From JAAUTS01 sp038250235 (GTDB lineage Bacteria > Verrucomicrobiota > Verrucomicrobiia > Methylacidiphilales > JAAUTS01), in assembly GCA_038250235.1 (NCBI GenBank), contig JBBSCO010000030.1, positions 1-31,435 on the forward strand: a DNA stretch of 31,435 nucleotides, given 5' to 3'. The notes under the pieces were generated by a model. That model saw only the letters and a program-made list of their open reading frames with translations, searched no databases and was not told the origin of the DNA. The number at the start of each line of letters is the position of its first letter. Within the stretch, counting starts at the first letter, position 1. Made by a program: the position numbers and the translations under genes. Below, piece by piece: positions 1 to 6,921 of the stretch.

Positions 1-62
1 GAAGCCAGAGCCCTTGAAGTTAAATTCAAGAAAAAGAAAAATTCTCAAATAGTGATTTATCT

Positions 63-136
63 GATGTCCAAACTCAAGGCAGAGCAGTCCCGATAGCTAT
101 CGGGACGGGTCGAAGGTTCGAGTCCTTCCGGGAGCA
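63..136 (+). pseudogene. degenerate tRNA-like relic
   Basis: The 3' half reads as a good tRNA: T-stem GAAGG (112-116), loop TTCGAGT, stem CCTTC (124-128), acceptor 3' strand CGGGAGC (129-135) and discriminator A136, with variable loop GGGTC (107-111). An anticodon-stem-like pair GTCCC/GGGAC (87-91, 102-106) closes a 10-nt loop instead of 7. GAGC (82-85) could be the D-stem 3' strand, but its partner at 72-75 is ACTC with a 6-nt loop. The expected 5' acceptor strand GCTCCCG is absent; 63-69 is GATGTCC and pairs poorly. CCA is not encoded. The variable and T-arm region looks like some tRNA-Arg genes, but this is a weak impression. It is probably a decayed or rearranged tRNA, or a 3' tRNA fragment left by integration; a functional tRNA is unlikely. 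Confidence 0.55.
87..106. repeat. perfect 20-bp palindrome in the tRNA relic
   Basis: GTCCCGATAGCTATCGGGAC equals its own reverse complement over all 20 bases. It sits exactly where the anticodon arm of the tRNA relic should be. It could be a copy of a dispersed palindromic repeat inserted there, or an anticodon arm that became symmetrical by decay. No second copy was noticed in this window. Confidence 0.7.
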
Positions 137-150
137 TTTTTCTTGAAAGC

Positions 151-178
151 TTGCCGTCCGGCTTACTGCCCTTAAAAT
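151..178 (+). promoter_or_regulatory. candidate promoter of the LysM lipoprotein
   Basis: TTGCCG (151-156), a 16-nt spacer and TAAAAT (173-178). Seven bases separate the -10 box from the ATG at 186, so transcription would start at or next to the A of the start codon. No Shine-Dalgarno motif fits in between. Inferred from sequence only. Confidence 0.45.
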
Positions 179-185
179 AAAAGAC

Positions 186-623
186 ATGCCTATTTTACTT
201 TTAAGCGGAAGCCTTTTGCTTTTCACCGTCCTCTTGATCGGCTGTGCCGGAGGTGGAGGACGTCCCGGTTCTGAAATCCCACCAGTGGCCACGACTAATG
301 AACCACTGCCCCAACGCCAGAGCCAAGGCTCCACTCAGAGCTCTCAGACCTCCGGAATAGCCGCATCCCGTTCCGAGCCAATCATCTATGATTACCCCGG
401 TGCCACACGTAATCTGAATGCCCCAACACCCAATCCTGTCAGTGTAGCGCCAAAGCCTATCGATACTTCAATTTCCAGTGGGCTCCGGTATCATACGGTA
501 ATGAGTGGCGACACGCTCTGGGGTCTTTCGAGAAAATACAATGTGACGATTGATTCCCTGCGGGCCGCCAACGGGCTTGCCACAGACACTATCAAGCCCG
601 GGCAGAACCTCAGGATTCCTTGA
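186..623 (+). CDS. small LysM-domain lipoprotein
   Basis: This 145-residue protein starts with a hydrophobic signal (residues 3-19) ending in a lipobox, Leu-Ile-Gly-Cys20, so it should be lipid-modified at Cys20 and membrane-anchored. A Ser/Pro/Gln-rich linker (about 25-98) follows. Residues about 101-145 form one LysM domain, with the typical SGDTLWGLSRKY start and PGQNLRIP end. LysM binds N-acetylglucosamine-containing glycans such as peptidoglycan, so the protein probably tethers a membrane to the cell wall or acts as a small wall-binding factor. No catalytic domain is present. The ATG lacks a Shine-Dalgarno sequence and lies directly below a plausible -10 box. The gene is convergent with the radical SAM gene and 65 nt from its end. 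Confidence 0.85.
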   Translation: MPILLLSGSLLLFTVLLIGCAGGGGRPGSEIPPVATTNEPLPQRQSQGSTQSSQTSGIAASRSEPIIYDYPGATRNLNAPTPNPVSVAPKPIDTSISSGLRYHTVMSGDTLWGLSRKYNVTIDSLRAANGLATDTIKPGQNLRIP

Positions 624-688
624 CCGCGAACTTTGAATTGTAGAGTTGAAAAAACCGAATCAGGCAAAAAGAAAAACCGGGATATTCT

Positions 689-2317
689 TTAAGCCGCCAG
701 TGCTTTATCCTCCGGCACCTGTTTCGTGGAGTAATTGGAGGCCTGCACCGATCCCTGCGTGCAATCCCGGGAATACATGATGAGGTGGTGTGCCACCATG
801 GCCACCTGCAGAATGGTTTCGATGTTGCCCTGCTTGAGCTGACGCCAAAACATCTTCCAGAAGTGTTTGCGATAGTCCGCCCGTATTCCCACCCGCCAGA
901 ACATCTGGATGAGGATCCGGACAAAACGTTGCAGATTGTACCAACTAAGCTGGCTTAGGGGATTGACCGGTTTCATTCGCAAATGATAGGTCTTGGCCTC
1001 CTGGGCTTCGTAGCGGCGGTAAAGATTTTCCGGATCGTAGATCGCGCTGATGACACCCTGCCAATCGTTGACTAGACGGTCGTAAGGCCGCAGAAATTCA
1101 ATGTTGGATTCCCGGCCTTCATCCGATACCAGTCGGCCCGCCGTTTGCAGGCGGCTGTAAAGCGGGGTGTGGGGTAATGCGTAGAGAATGTTGACCGTGA
1201 GGATAGGGATGCCGGAGGCTTCGACAAAATCCAGGATGGCCCGCGGTGTTTCATCCGTGTCCGTATCCAGCCCCATGATGATGCCGGAAGCCACTTCAAT
1301 GCCGTAGGAACTGATGATGTCGACGGATTCCAGGATAGGCGTGCGCAGGTTCTGGCTTTTCTTCATCGCCTTCAGCGCGTTGGGTTCCGGCGTTTCTATT
1401 CCGCAGAAAACGTTGGTAAAAAAGGCCTCCCTCATCAGTTTCAAGACCTCGGGATATCTTGAGATATTCAAGGTCAATTCACAGGAAAGCCTGACTTGGT
1501 AATCCCGCTTCTTCTGCCACTCCACCAGCATTGGCAACAGTTCCATCGCAGCCTTGGGATTGCCGATGAAGTTGTCGTCGACAAAATAGATCGACGGTGC
1601 CCCGCGGTCGGCCAGATCATCCAATTCAAGGAGAATCTGTTCATTCGTTTTAGTGCGGGGGCTCCTGCCGTAAAGTCCGGGGATATCACAAAATTCGCAG
1701 GTGAAGGGACATCCACTGGACCATTGCACACTTCCCAGAAGATATTGCTTCACGTTGATACGGTCGTAAGCGGGCGAGGGGAACTCGGTCAAAGGCAGAC
1801 GTTGGGTGGTGCGAAAACATTTTTGTTGGGCTGGCTTGGCCACGCTCTTGTCGAGGTGTTCAAAAAGTAACCACGTGGCGTCACCGACTTCGCCGCAATG
1901 CAGGTAATCGGGCTCTGGATAAGTCTCTGGCACGGCTGAAACCGAAGGCCCTCCCAGCACCGTAATTTTCCCGGCCTTGTTAGCCCGGCAGATCAGGTCG
2001 AGGATTTTGGGCCTTTGGATGTGCATGCCCGAAAGAAAAACCACATCCGCCCATTCCATTTCTGTGGATGTGACTTTGCGTATGTTTTCGTCGACAAAGT
2101 GCACCTCCCATTCTTTCGGGAGTAGGGCTACGATGAGTAGAATACCCTGCGGCGGCATGAAAGCCCTGACTGGGGGCATCAGCGGAAAGGCATGTTGGAA
2201 AGTTCCGAAGGATTTGGCGTATTCGGGAAAGACACAGAGGACACGCCGTTTGTTCCGTGGCCGGAAATCCGGACGTGAAAATTCAGGTAGAGAAACGCTT
2301 TCAGTGGTATTGGACAT
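689..2317 (-). CDS. B12-binding radical SAM protein, HpnP-like (hopanoid C-2 methylase candidate)
   Basis: The protein has 542 residues. Residues about 25-160 look like a cobalamin-binding domain (GTFQHAFPLM, VRAFMPPQG, VFLSGMHIQRP, LGGPSVSA). The radical SAM core follows, with C203, C207 and C210 (CPFTCEFC) then DIPGLYGR. The C-terminal third matches the DUF4070 type, ending in AHHLIMYSRDC. This is the architecture of HpnP, which methylates hopanoids at C-2 using methylcobalamin and SAM, and the conserved blocks resemble HpnP as I remember it. Related DUF4070 proteins of other or unknown function exist, so the exact activity is not settled. A squalene-hopene cyclase gene 8 kb away supports a hopanoid role. 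It lies 63 nt downstream of the helicase gene on the same strand and may be co-transcribed with it. Confidence 0.72.
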   Translation of the reverse strand: MSNTTESVSLPEFSRPDFRPRNKRRVLCVFPEYAKSFGTFQHAFPLMPPVRAFMPPQGILLIVALLPKEWEVHFVDENIRKVTSTEMEWADVVFLSGMHIQRPKILDLICRANKAGKITVLGGPSVSAVPETYPEPDYLHCGEVGDATWLLFEHLDKSVAKPAQQKCFRTTQRLPLTEFPSPAYDRINVKQYLLGSVQWSSGCPFTCEFCDIPGLYGRSPRTKTNEQILLELDDLADRGAPSIYFVDDNFIGNPKAAMELLPMLVEWQKKRDYQVRLSCELTLNISRYPEVLKLMREAFFTNVFCGIETPEPNALKAMKKSQNLRTPILESVDIISSYGIEVASGIIMGLDTDTDETPRAILDFVEASGIPILTVNILYALPHTPLYSRLQTAGRLVSDEGRESNIEFLRPYDRLVNDWQGVISAIYDPENLYRRYEAQEAKTYHLRMKPVNPLSQLSWYNLQRFVRILIQMFWRVGIRADYRKHFWKMFWRQLKQGNIETILQVAMVAHHLIMYSRDCTQGSVQASNYSTKQVPEDKALAA

Positions 2318-2380
2318 GCACGGAAGTTCCCTTGAACTGGTTTAATGTGCCCGAAAGTGCCGTTTTGGCCAGAGGGATTT

Positions 2381-3556
2381 TTATCGGCGGCGTTTTTTGG
2401 GACGGCTGGCATTGGGATCCAGAAGTGTGGTGTACACGTAAGGAAAATTCTCCAACTTCACCCGCTCGATCTCAATATTGATCAGGCGCTCAATCGACTG
2501 GATGTTTTCCAGATCGGCCGCAGTGAAAATGGTGAGGGCATCACCCTTTTTACTGGCGCGACCGGTGCGGCCAATACGGTGGACGTAATCTTCCGGTCCT
2601 TCAGGGACATCATAGTTGATGACATGGGTGACGTCGTCGATGTCGAGACCGCGGGAGGCAATGTCGGTTGCTACGAGGACTTCGACTTTGCCTTCTTTAA
2701 AAGTGGCGAGGGATTCCGTCCGTTCGCTTTGTGAACGGTCCGAGTGGATAGTGACCACTTTGTGTCCGGCCTGCTGCAAGGTTCCTGAAATGCGGTCCGC
2801 TCCCATCTTCGTCCGGGTGAAGATAATGATGCTCTCGTAGTGGAGATTTTCGAGAATGGCCAGGAGCAACTCGAATTTCTGGTCGGCGGCCACGGGATAC
2901 AGGACATGGCGGACGGTTTCAGCCGGAGTGGCGCTGCGCCCGATGCTGAGTGTCTCGGGGTTTTTCATCGCCCAACCTACAAGCGTCTGCAAACGGGGAG
3001 GAATGGTGGCGGAAAAAAGCATGGTCTGGCGGTTTTCTGTTGCGCACTGGTGGATGATTCGGCTGACATCGGGTAAAAAGCCCATGTCCAGCATGCGATC
3101 CGCTTCGTCCAGAACGAGGTATTCGATACTACCCAGATCCAAGGTCTTGTTTTCCAAATGATCCAGAAGACGACCAGGGGTGGCCACGACCACGTCGGGC
3201 CTTTTGGCCAAAGTTTCGTTCTGATGGCCGTAACCTACGCCGCCGTGGACGAGGCAATAGGTAAGGTCGCTGAAGTAAGTGTAGTAATCGAGATTTTCAA
3301 TAACCTGGGCAGCAAGCTCGCGGGTCGGCTCAAGAACCAGACAGCGTGTTTTGGGCTGGTGCTTATCGAGTTTCGAAAGAATCGGCAGAATGAAGGCGGC
3401 TGTCTTTCCAGTTCCGGTCTGGGCTGAGGCGATCAGGTCTTTTCCCTGCATCAGGATGGGAATGGCCTGGGCCTGGATGGGGGAGGGTTCGATGTAGCGC
3501 ATGCGCTGGACTGCGTGAACAATGTTTTCGGAAAGGCCTAGAGGTTGGAAGGACAT
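2381..3556 (-). CDS. DEAD-box RNA helicase, RhlE/CshA type
   Basis: An ATP-dependent RNA helicase of 391 residues with all the main motifs. These are the Q motif near 23-30 (EPSPIQAQ), Walker A AQTGTGKT (45-52), PTRELAAQ (78-84), TPGRLLDHL (from 126), DEAD as DEADRMLDMGF (150-160), SAT (182-184), ATDIASRGLDI (296-306) and HRIGRTGR (326-333). The tail after the second RecA domain is short and ends in a basic KKRRR, which may help RNA binding. Such proteins act in ribosome assembly, mRNA decay and cold adaptation. I cannot choose between rhlE, cshA and dbpA-like names from motifs alone. The next gene downstream, 63 nt away, is the radical SAM gene. Confidence 0.93.
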   Translation of the reverse strand: MSFQPLGLSENIVHAVQRMRYIEPSPIQAQAIPILMQGKDLIASAQTGTGKTAAFILPILSKLDKHQPKTRCLVLEPTRELAAQVIENLDYYTYFSDLTYCLVHGGVGYGHQNETLAKRPDVVVATPGRLLDHLENKTLDLGSIEYLVLDEADRMLDMGFLPDVSRIIHQCATENRQTMLFSATIPPRLQTLVGWAMKNPETLSIGRSATPAETVRHVLYPVAADQKFELLLAILENLHYESIIIFTRTKMGADRISGTLQQAGHKVVTIHSDRSQSERTESLATFKEGKVEVLVATDIASRGLDIDDVTHVINYDVPEGPEDYVHRIGRTGRASKKGDALTIFTAADLENIQSIERLINIEIERVKLENFPYVYTTLLDPNASRPKKRRR

Positions 3557-3594
3557 GTTGGGTGATCAATGAATCTTGAATTAAAAGGGTAAAG

Positions 3595-3756
3595 CTAGAT
3601 TGGGAGGAGAGGACTGTCCATCTTTTGTTCTTTGGCATTGCAGCAGGGACATTGCAGGAGCGTCAGTCCGAAACTCGTGATATTTTTAGAAAGGGTGCAG
3701 CGCCCGTGCCCCTCCAAAAAGTGGATGATATGGGGGTCGTCCCTCCAGTATCTCAG
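3595..3756 (-). CDS. possible 53-residue Cys/His-rich small protein after mntR
   Basis: An open frame directly follows the repressor gene. A CTG codon (3756-3754) overlaps the repressor's TGA as CTGA, the same geometry as the common ATGA overlap. Read from there it gives 53 residues with C20, C36, C38, C39 and H9, H12, H17, including a QCPCCN knot that could bind a metal. The frame also runs upstream inside the repressor gene to an ATG at 3813, but that would overlap it by 61 nt. I do not recognise a family. The position and metal-ligand-like residues make a metal-related accessory protein conceivable, but the rare start codon and lack of a clear ribosome site make this uncertain. It may be a chance frame. 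Confidence 0.3.
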   Translation of the reverse strand: MRYWRDDPHIIHFLEGHGRCTLSKNITSFGLTLLQCPCCNAKEQKMDSPLLPI

Positions 3757-4184
3757 GATTTGGACTTCTTGGGATGAAGAATTTTCACGAGCTGCTCCGG
3801 ATGCGTTTTCCAATGTTCGAGAATCGTTTCCAAACGCTCCAGACTTTCCGAACTAAGGTGATGTTCGATCCCTTCGACATCGTGTGCGATGACATTCCGG
3901 TCAATTTCAAGCAGCGTGAAAAATTCGGTCAGGATAACATGGCGGCGCTGGATTCGGCGGGCGACCTCACGGCCTTTCAGGGTAAGAGTAAGGCCCCGGT
4001 AACGCTCGTAGCGGACAAAACCCATGCGGTCGAGGCGTTGCACCATCAGGGTGACACTGGGACGACTGAAGTTCAGGGCCAGGGCGATGTCGGAAACACG
4101 CGCGTACCCTTTGGCTTCAATTAACTCATAGATGCGTTCGAGGTAATCCTCGACGCTCTGTGTGATCGTTTCTTTTTCCTTCAT
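3753..4184 (-). CDS. mntR: MntR-type (DtxR family) metal-dependent repressor
   Basis: The protein has 143 residues: an N-terminal winged helix-turn-helix (about 8-75, with ARVSDIALALNFSRPSVT) and a helical metal-binding/dimer domain. It lacks the SH3-like third domain of DtxR, as MntR does. By alignment from memory with Bacillus subtilis MntR, all six manganese ligands are kept: D13, E16, H82, E104, E107 and H108 (D8, E11, H77, E99, E102, H103 in MntR). This set favours manganese over iron. It should bind DNA when metal-loaded and repress uptake. It is divergent from the ABC importer across an 84-bp control region, so the importer is the obvious target and autoregulation is likely. The ATG has no Shine-Dalgarno motif. 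Confidence 0.9.
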   Translation of the reverse strand: MKEKETITQSVEDYLERIYELIEAKGYARVSDIALALNFSRPSVTLMVQRLDRMGFVRYERYRGLTLTLKGREVARRIQRRHVILTEFFTLLEIDRNVIAHDVEGIEHHLSSESLERLETILEHWKTHPEQLVKILHPKKSKS

Positions 4185-4190
4185 TGAATA

Positions 4191-4220
4191 AAGCTAATCA
4201 GCATCTGATATCATAATCAA
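4191..4220 (-). promoter_or_regulatory. candidate mntR promoter
   Basis: On the minus strand TTGATT (4220-4215), an 18-nt spacer and TAGCTT (4196-4191) are followed by six bases and the ATG at 4184. This predicts a leaderless transcript. The -10 box is a weak match, so this rests partly on the same spacing recurring at other genes here. Confidence 0.35.
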
Positions 4221-4228
4221 GAAAGAAA

Positions 4229-4244
4229 GTTAGTTGACACAAAC
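4229..4244. promoter_or_regulatory. imperfect palindrome, possible MntR operator
   Basis: GTTAGTTGACACAAAC pairs at five of its six outer positions (GTTAGT against the reverse complement GTTTGT) around a 4-bp centre. It overlaps the -35 hexamer TTGACA of the importer promoter, where a repressor site would block RNA polymerase. A second short palindrome, TGATATCA (4206-4213), lies in the mntR promoter spacer. Assignment to MntR is by position only. Confidence 0.35.
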
Positions 4245-4262
4245 AAAAGATGGTATAACTAT
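4234..4262 (+). promoter_or_regulatory. candidate promoter of the Mn/Fe importer operon
   Basis: A consensus -35 TTGACA (4234-4239) is followed after 17 nt by AACTAT (4257-4262), then six bases and the ATG at 4269. A better -10 string, TATAAC (4254-4259), overlaps it but would give a spacer of only 14 nt. There is no Shine-Dalgarno motif before the ATG. Confidence 0.5.
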
Positions 4263-4268
4263 TACGGT

Positions 4269-5174
4269 ATGTTGAAATTGTTAAACTTCGTTTTTCTGAC
4301 CGGTTTGGCCCTGGCCATGCCGCTGTCCGGTATAGCCGCACCGGGAGTTCCGAAGAAAAAAGTGCTCACGACTTTCACCATCATTCAGGACATGGCCCGA
4401 AATGTGGCTGGTGACGCTGCAATTGTCGAGTCCATCACCAAACCTGGAGCGGAAATCCACGAATACGAACCAACACCGTTGGACATTGTCAAAGCACAGA
4501 AGGCCGACCTTGTGCTTTGGAACGGCATGGGTTTGGAGCGCTGGTTTGAGAAATTTTTGGGCGATGTCAAAGGTGTTCCCAGTGCCGTATTGAGCGAGGG
4601 AATTGAACCCTTGGGCATTTCTGAGGGACCTTACAGTGGAAAGCCCAATCCGCACACCTGGATGTCGCCAGCCAATGCCGTGATCTACGTGGAGAACATA
4701 CGCAGGGCCCTGGTTAAACTGGATCCTGACAACGAGAAAATTTATAACAATAATGCGATGGTTTACTCCGCCAAAATCAAAGCAATCGACGAACCGATTC
4801 GCCGCAAGCTGGAGCAGATTCCCGCAGATCAGCGCTGGTTGGTCACCAGTGAAGGGGCTTTTTCCTACCTGATCCGCAACTATGGGATGAAAGAACTCTA
4901 CCTCTGGCCGGTCAATGCCGATCAGGAGGGCACTCCCCAGCAGGTCCGCAAGGTCATTGACAGTGTGAGAAAAAATAAAATACCGGTGGTTTTTTCCGAA
5001 AGCACGATCAGCGACAAAGCAATGCGTCAGGTGGCCAAAGAAACCTCCACCACATTCGGCGGGGTGCTCTATGTTGACTCGCTGACCGATGAAACGGGAC
5101 CCGCACCCAGTTATCTGAAATTGTTGGAGGTCAACGCGGAAACGATAGTTAAAGGATTCACGGCCAAAGAATAA
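4269..5174 (+). CDS. Mn/Fe ABC transporter, periplasmic metal-binding protein (MntA/SitA/TroA family)
   Basis: This 301-residue cluster A-I solute-binding protein has an N-terminal signal peptide (hydrophobic 4-20, cleavage probably near Ala24) and no lipobox, so it should be free in the periplasm. The predicted metal ligands are H64 (IHEYEP), H129 (NPHTW), E195 (TSEGAFSY) and D270 (YVDS). A Glu in third place, as in PsaA and MntC, marks manganese/iron binders; zinc proteins such as ZnuA have His there, and no His-rich loop is seen. It is the first gene of a tight operon, followed after 2 nt by the ATPase gene, then two permease genes. Divergent mntR probably controls it. The ATG is kept because the signal peptide begins there and a promoter lies just upstream. 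Confidence 0.92.
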   Translation: MLKLLNFVFLTGLALAMPLSGIAAPGVPKKKVLTTFTIIQDMARNVAGDAAIVESITKPGAEIHEYEPTPLDIVKAQKADLVLWNGMGLERWFEKFLGDVKGVPSAVLSEGIEPLGISEGPYSGKPNPHTWMSPANAVIYVENIRRALVKLDPDNEKIYNNNAMVYSAKIKAIDEPIRRKLEQIPADQRWLVTSEGAFSYLIRNYGMKELYLWPVNADQEGTPQQVRKVIDSVRKNKIPVVFSESTISDKAMRQVAKETSTTFGGVLYVDSLTDETGPAPSYLKLLEVNAETIVKGFTAKE

Positions 5175-5176
5175 CC

Positions 5177-6058
5177 ATGGAACAGCCACTCAATGTCACG
5201 GTCAGGGATGTCACAGTCACCTATAACAACGGGAACACCGCACTTCATGATGCATCTTTTCAGCTGGAGCAGGGCTGTATCTGCGCTTTGGTCGGAGTCA
5301 ATGGCAGTGGGAAATCAACTCTCTTCAAAGCCGTTATGGGTTTTGTCAAACCCTCCCGTGGTGAAGTGCTCATCAGTGGATTGCCGGTCCGTGTTGCCCA
5401 GAAAAAAAACTGGGTTGCCTACGTTCCGCAGTCGGAGGAAGTAGACTGGACCTTTCCGGTCAGTGTCTGGGATGTGGTTCTAATGGGACGTTATGGCTAC
5501 ATGAATTTCCTTCGTATCCCGAAGTCCGAAGACAAACGTCTGGCCCGTGAAAGTCTGGAGCGGGTGAAGATGTGGGAATTCCGGGACCGCCAGATCGGTG
5601 AACTGAGTGGAGGCCAGAAAAAGCGTGTGTTCCTGGCCCGTGCACTGGCCCAACAGGGAAGGGTCATTCTTTTGGACGAACCTTTCACCGGTGTGGATGT
5701 CAAAACCGAAGAGGCCATCGTCAATCTCCTGAGGGAACTGCGGGATGCCGGACATATTATCCTGGTTTCGACTCACAACCTCGGTTCCGTCCCTGATTTC
5801 TGTGACCAGGTTGTATTGATCAACCGAACCGTATTGGCCTGGGGTCCGACCAACGAAATTTTTACCGAAGAGAATCTTACGAAAGCATTCGGCGGCGTCC
5901 TACGTCATTTCCATTTTGAAAAATCCACAGTCGATGACAGTGACGGACGTTCAGTCACCCTGTTGACCGACGATGAGCGGCCTCTGGTTTTCGGCAGGGG
6001 AGGGCACTTGGAACATCGCACGGCACCCGACGAACCGGCCGACGGGGAAAAGAAGTGA
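5177..6058 (+). CDS. Mn/Fe ABC transporter, ATP-binding subunit (MntB/SitB family)
   Basis: The nucleotide-binding subunit that powers metal import, 293 residues. It shows Walker A GVNGSGKST (40-48, Lys46), the Q-loop region VPQSEEVDW (from 83), signature LSGGQKKR (143-150), Walker B ILLDEPF (164-170) and an H-loop STHN (about 203). After the ABC core a tail contains TLLTDDERPLVF, which matches the C-terminal tail I recall from SitB/YfeB proteins and supports the Mn/Fe type. About 22 extra residues, polar and rich in charged residues, follow that conserved tail. Its TGA overlaps the start of the next gene (TGATG), so translation is likely coupled. Confidence 0.93.
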   Translation: MEQPLNVTVRDVTVTYNNGNTALHDASFQLEQGCICALVGVNGSGKSTLFKAVMGFVKPSRGEVLISGLPVRVAQKKNWVAYVPQSEEVDWTFPVSVWDVVLMGRYGYMNFLRIPKSEDKRLARESLERVKMWEFRDRQIGELSGGQKKRVFLARALAQQGRVILLDEPFTGVDVKTEEAIVNLLRELRDAGHIILVSTHNLGSVPDFCDQVVLINRTVLAWGPTNEIFTEENLTKAFGGVLRHFHFEKSTVDDSDGRSVTLLTDDERPLVFGRGGHLEHRTAPDEPADGEKK

Positions 6059-6921
6059 TGGAAGCGCTGCTAGTTCCTTTCCAGTACGAATACATGTTGA
6101 AGGCCATCCTGGTCAGTGCCTTGATCGGGGGAACCTGCGGTTTTCTTTCCTGTTTCGTCACGTTGAAGGGCTGGTCCCTGATGGGGGATGCCCTGGCCCA
6201 TTCCGTGGTACCGGGAGTGGTTCTGGCCTACATGATCGGAGCTCCTTTTGCGGTGGGTGCTTTTGTTGCCGGACTATTGGCCGCAGCAGGCATGGGTATT
6301 GTCAAAGCCAGAACCCCGATCCGGGAAGATGCGGTCATCGGGGTTGTCTTTACCGGGTTTTTTGCCCTGGGACTGCTGCTGATTTCTCTTTTCCCCAGCA
6401 ACATCAACCTGCGTTCCATTGTTTTCGGAAATATTCTTGGCATTTCCGATTTCGATATTCTGCAAACCCTGCTGATCTCCTTCGTCAGCCTCGCTGTTCT
6501 GGCCTTCAAATGGAAGGATCTCAGGCTCTTCTGTTTTGATCCGAACCAAGCCCGTTCCCTCGGGATGAACACCCACATTCTTCACTTCACCCTGCTGACC
6601 TTGCTTTCTGCGACCGCGGTAGCCGCTCTCCAGGCTGTGGGGGCCTTCCTGGTGGTCGCGATGCTGGTGACGCCTGGCGCGACTGCCTACCTGTTGACCG
6701 ATCGCTTCAGCAAAATGTTGATGATCGCCTCGGCTATGGGAACCATCACCTCGGCTGTTGGTGCCTACGCCAGCTATTACCTCGATGGATCTGTCGGGGG
6801 CTGCATCGTGGTTCTGCAGGTGTTGCTCTTTATTCTGGCACTTCTTTATGCGCCAAAACACGGCATGCTGGCCTCCCGCCGGATAGTCCACTCGGCTCTA
6901 GAAGACGGAGTAAAGACATGA
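6058..6921 (+). CDS. Mn/Fe ABC transporter, permease 1 (MntC/SitC/TroC family)
   Basis: An inner-membrane permease of the ABC-3 family, 287 residues, with roughly eight to nine hydrophobic helices. Family blocks seen include LKGWSLMGDALAHSVVPGVV (about 38-57), FTGFFALGLLLIS and LQAVGAFLVVAMLVTPGATA near the C-terminus. It pairs with the second permease to form the channel. A GTG codon lies in frame one codon earlier (6055); ATG 6058 is preferred because it overlaps the upstream TGA by one base and has a purine-rich GGGGAAAAGAAG just before it. Its end overlaps the next gene by four bases (ATGA). Confidence 0.92.
   Translation: MEALLVPFQYEYMLKAILVSALIGGTCGFLSCFVTLKGWSLMGDALAHSVVPGVVLAYMIGAPFAVGAFVAGLLAAAGMGIVKARTPIREDAVIGVVFTGFFALGLLLISLFPSNINLRSIVFGNILGISDFDILQTLLISFVSLAVLAFKWKDLRLFCFDPNQARSLGMNTHILHFTLLTLLSATAVAALQAVGAFLVVAMLVTPGATAYLLTDRFSKMLMIASAMGTITSAVGAYASYYLDGSVGGCIVVLQVLLFILALLYAPKHGMLASRRIVHSALEDGVKT

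Noticed and set aside
100..136. 3' end of a tmRNA
   Set aside because: The acceptor strand CGGGAGC would require a 5' GCTCCCG, unlike the usual tmRNA ends, and no tag-peptide frame or pseudoknots are seen upstream.
74..334. Minus-strand frame with a SRKDSNLRP-type sequence
   Set aside because: That string is the antisense reading of a tRNA T-arm, a familiar spurious protein call, and the rest is antisense to the lipoprotein gene.
4281..5189. 302-codon open frame on the minus strand opposite the metal-binding protein gene
   Set aside because: It lies wholly antisense to a well-supported gene, has no recognisable motif, and similar long antisense frames occur opposite other genes here (for example 6274-6891 and 9452-10120). 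This is a codon-bias artefact.
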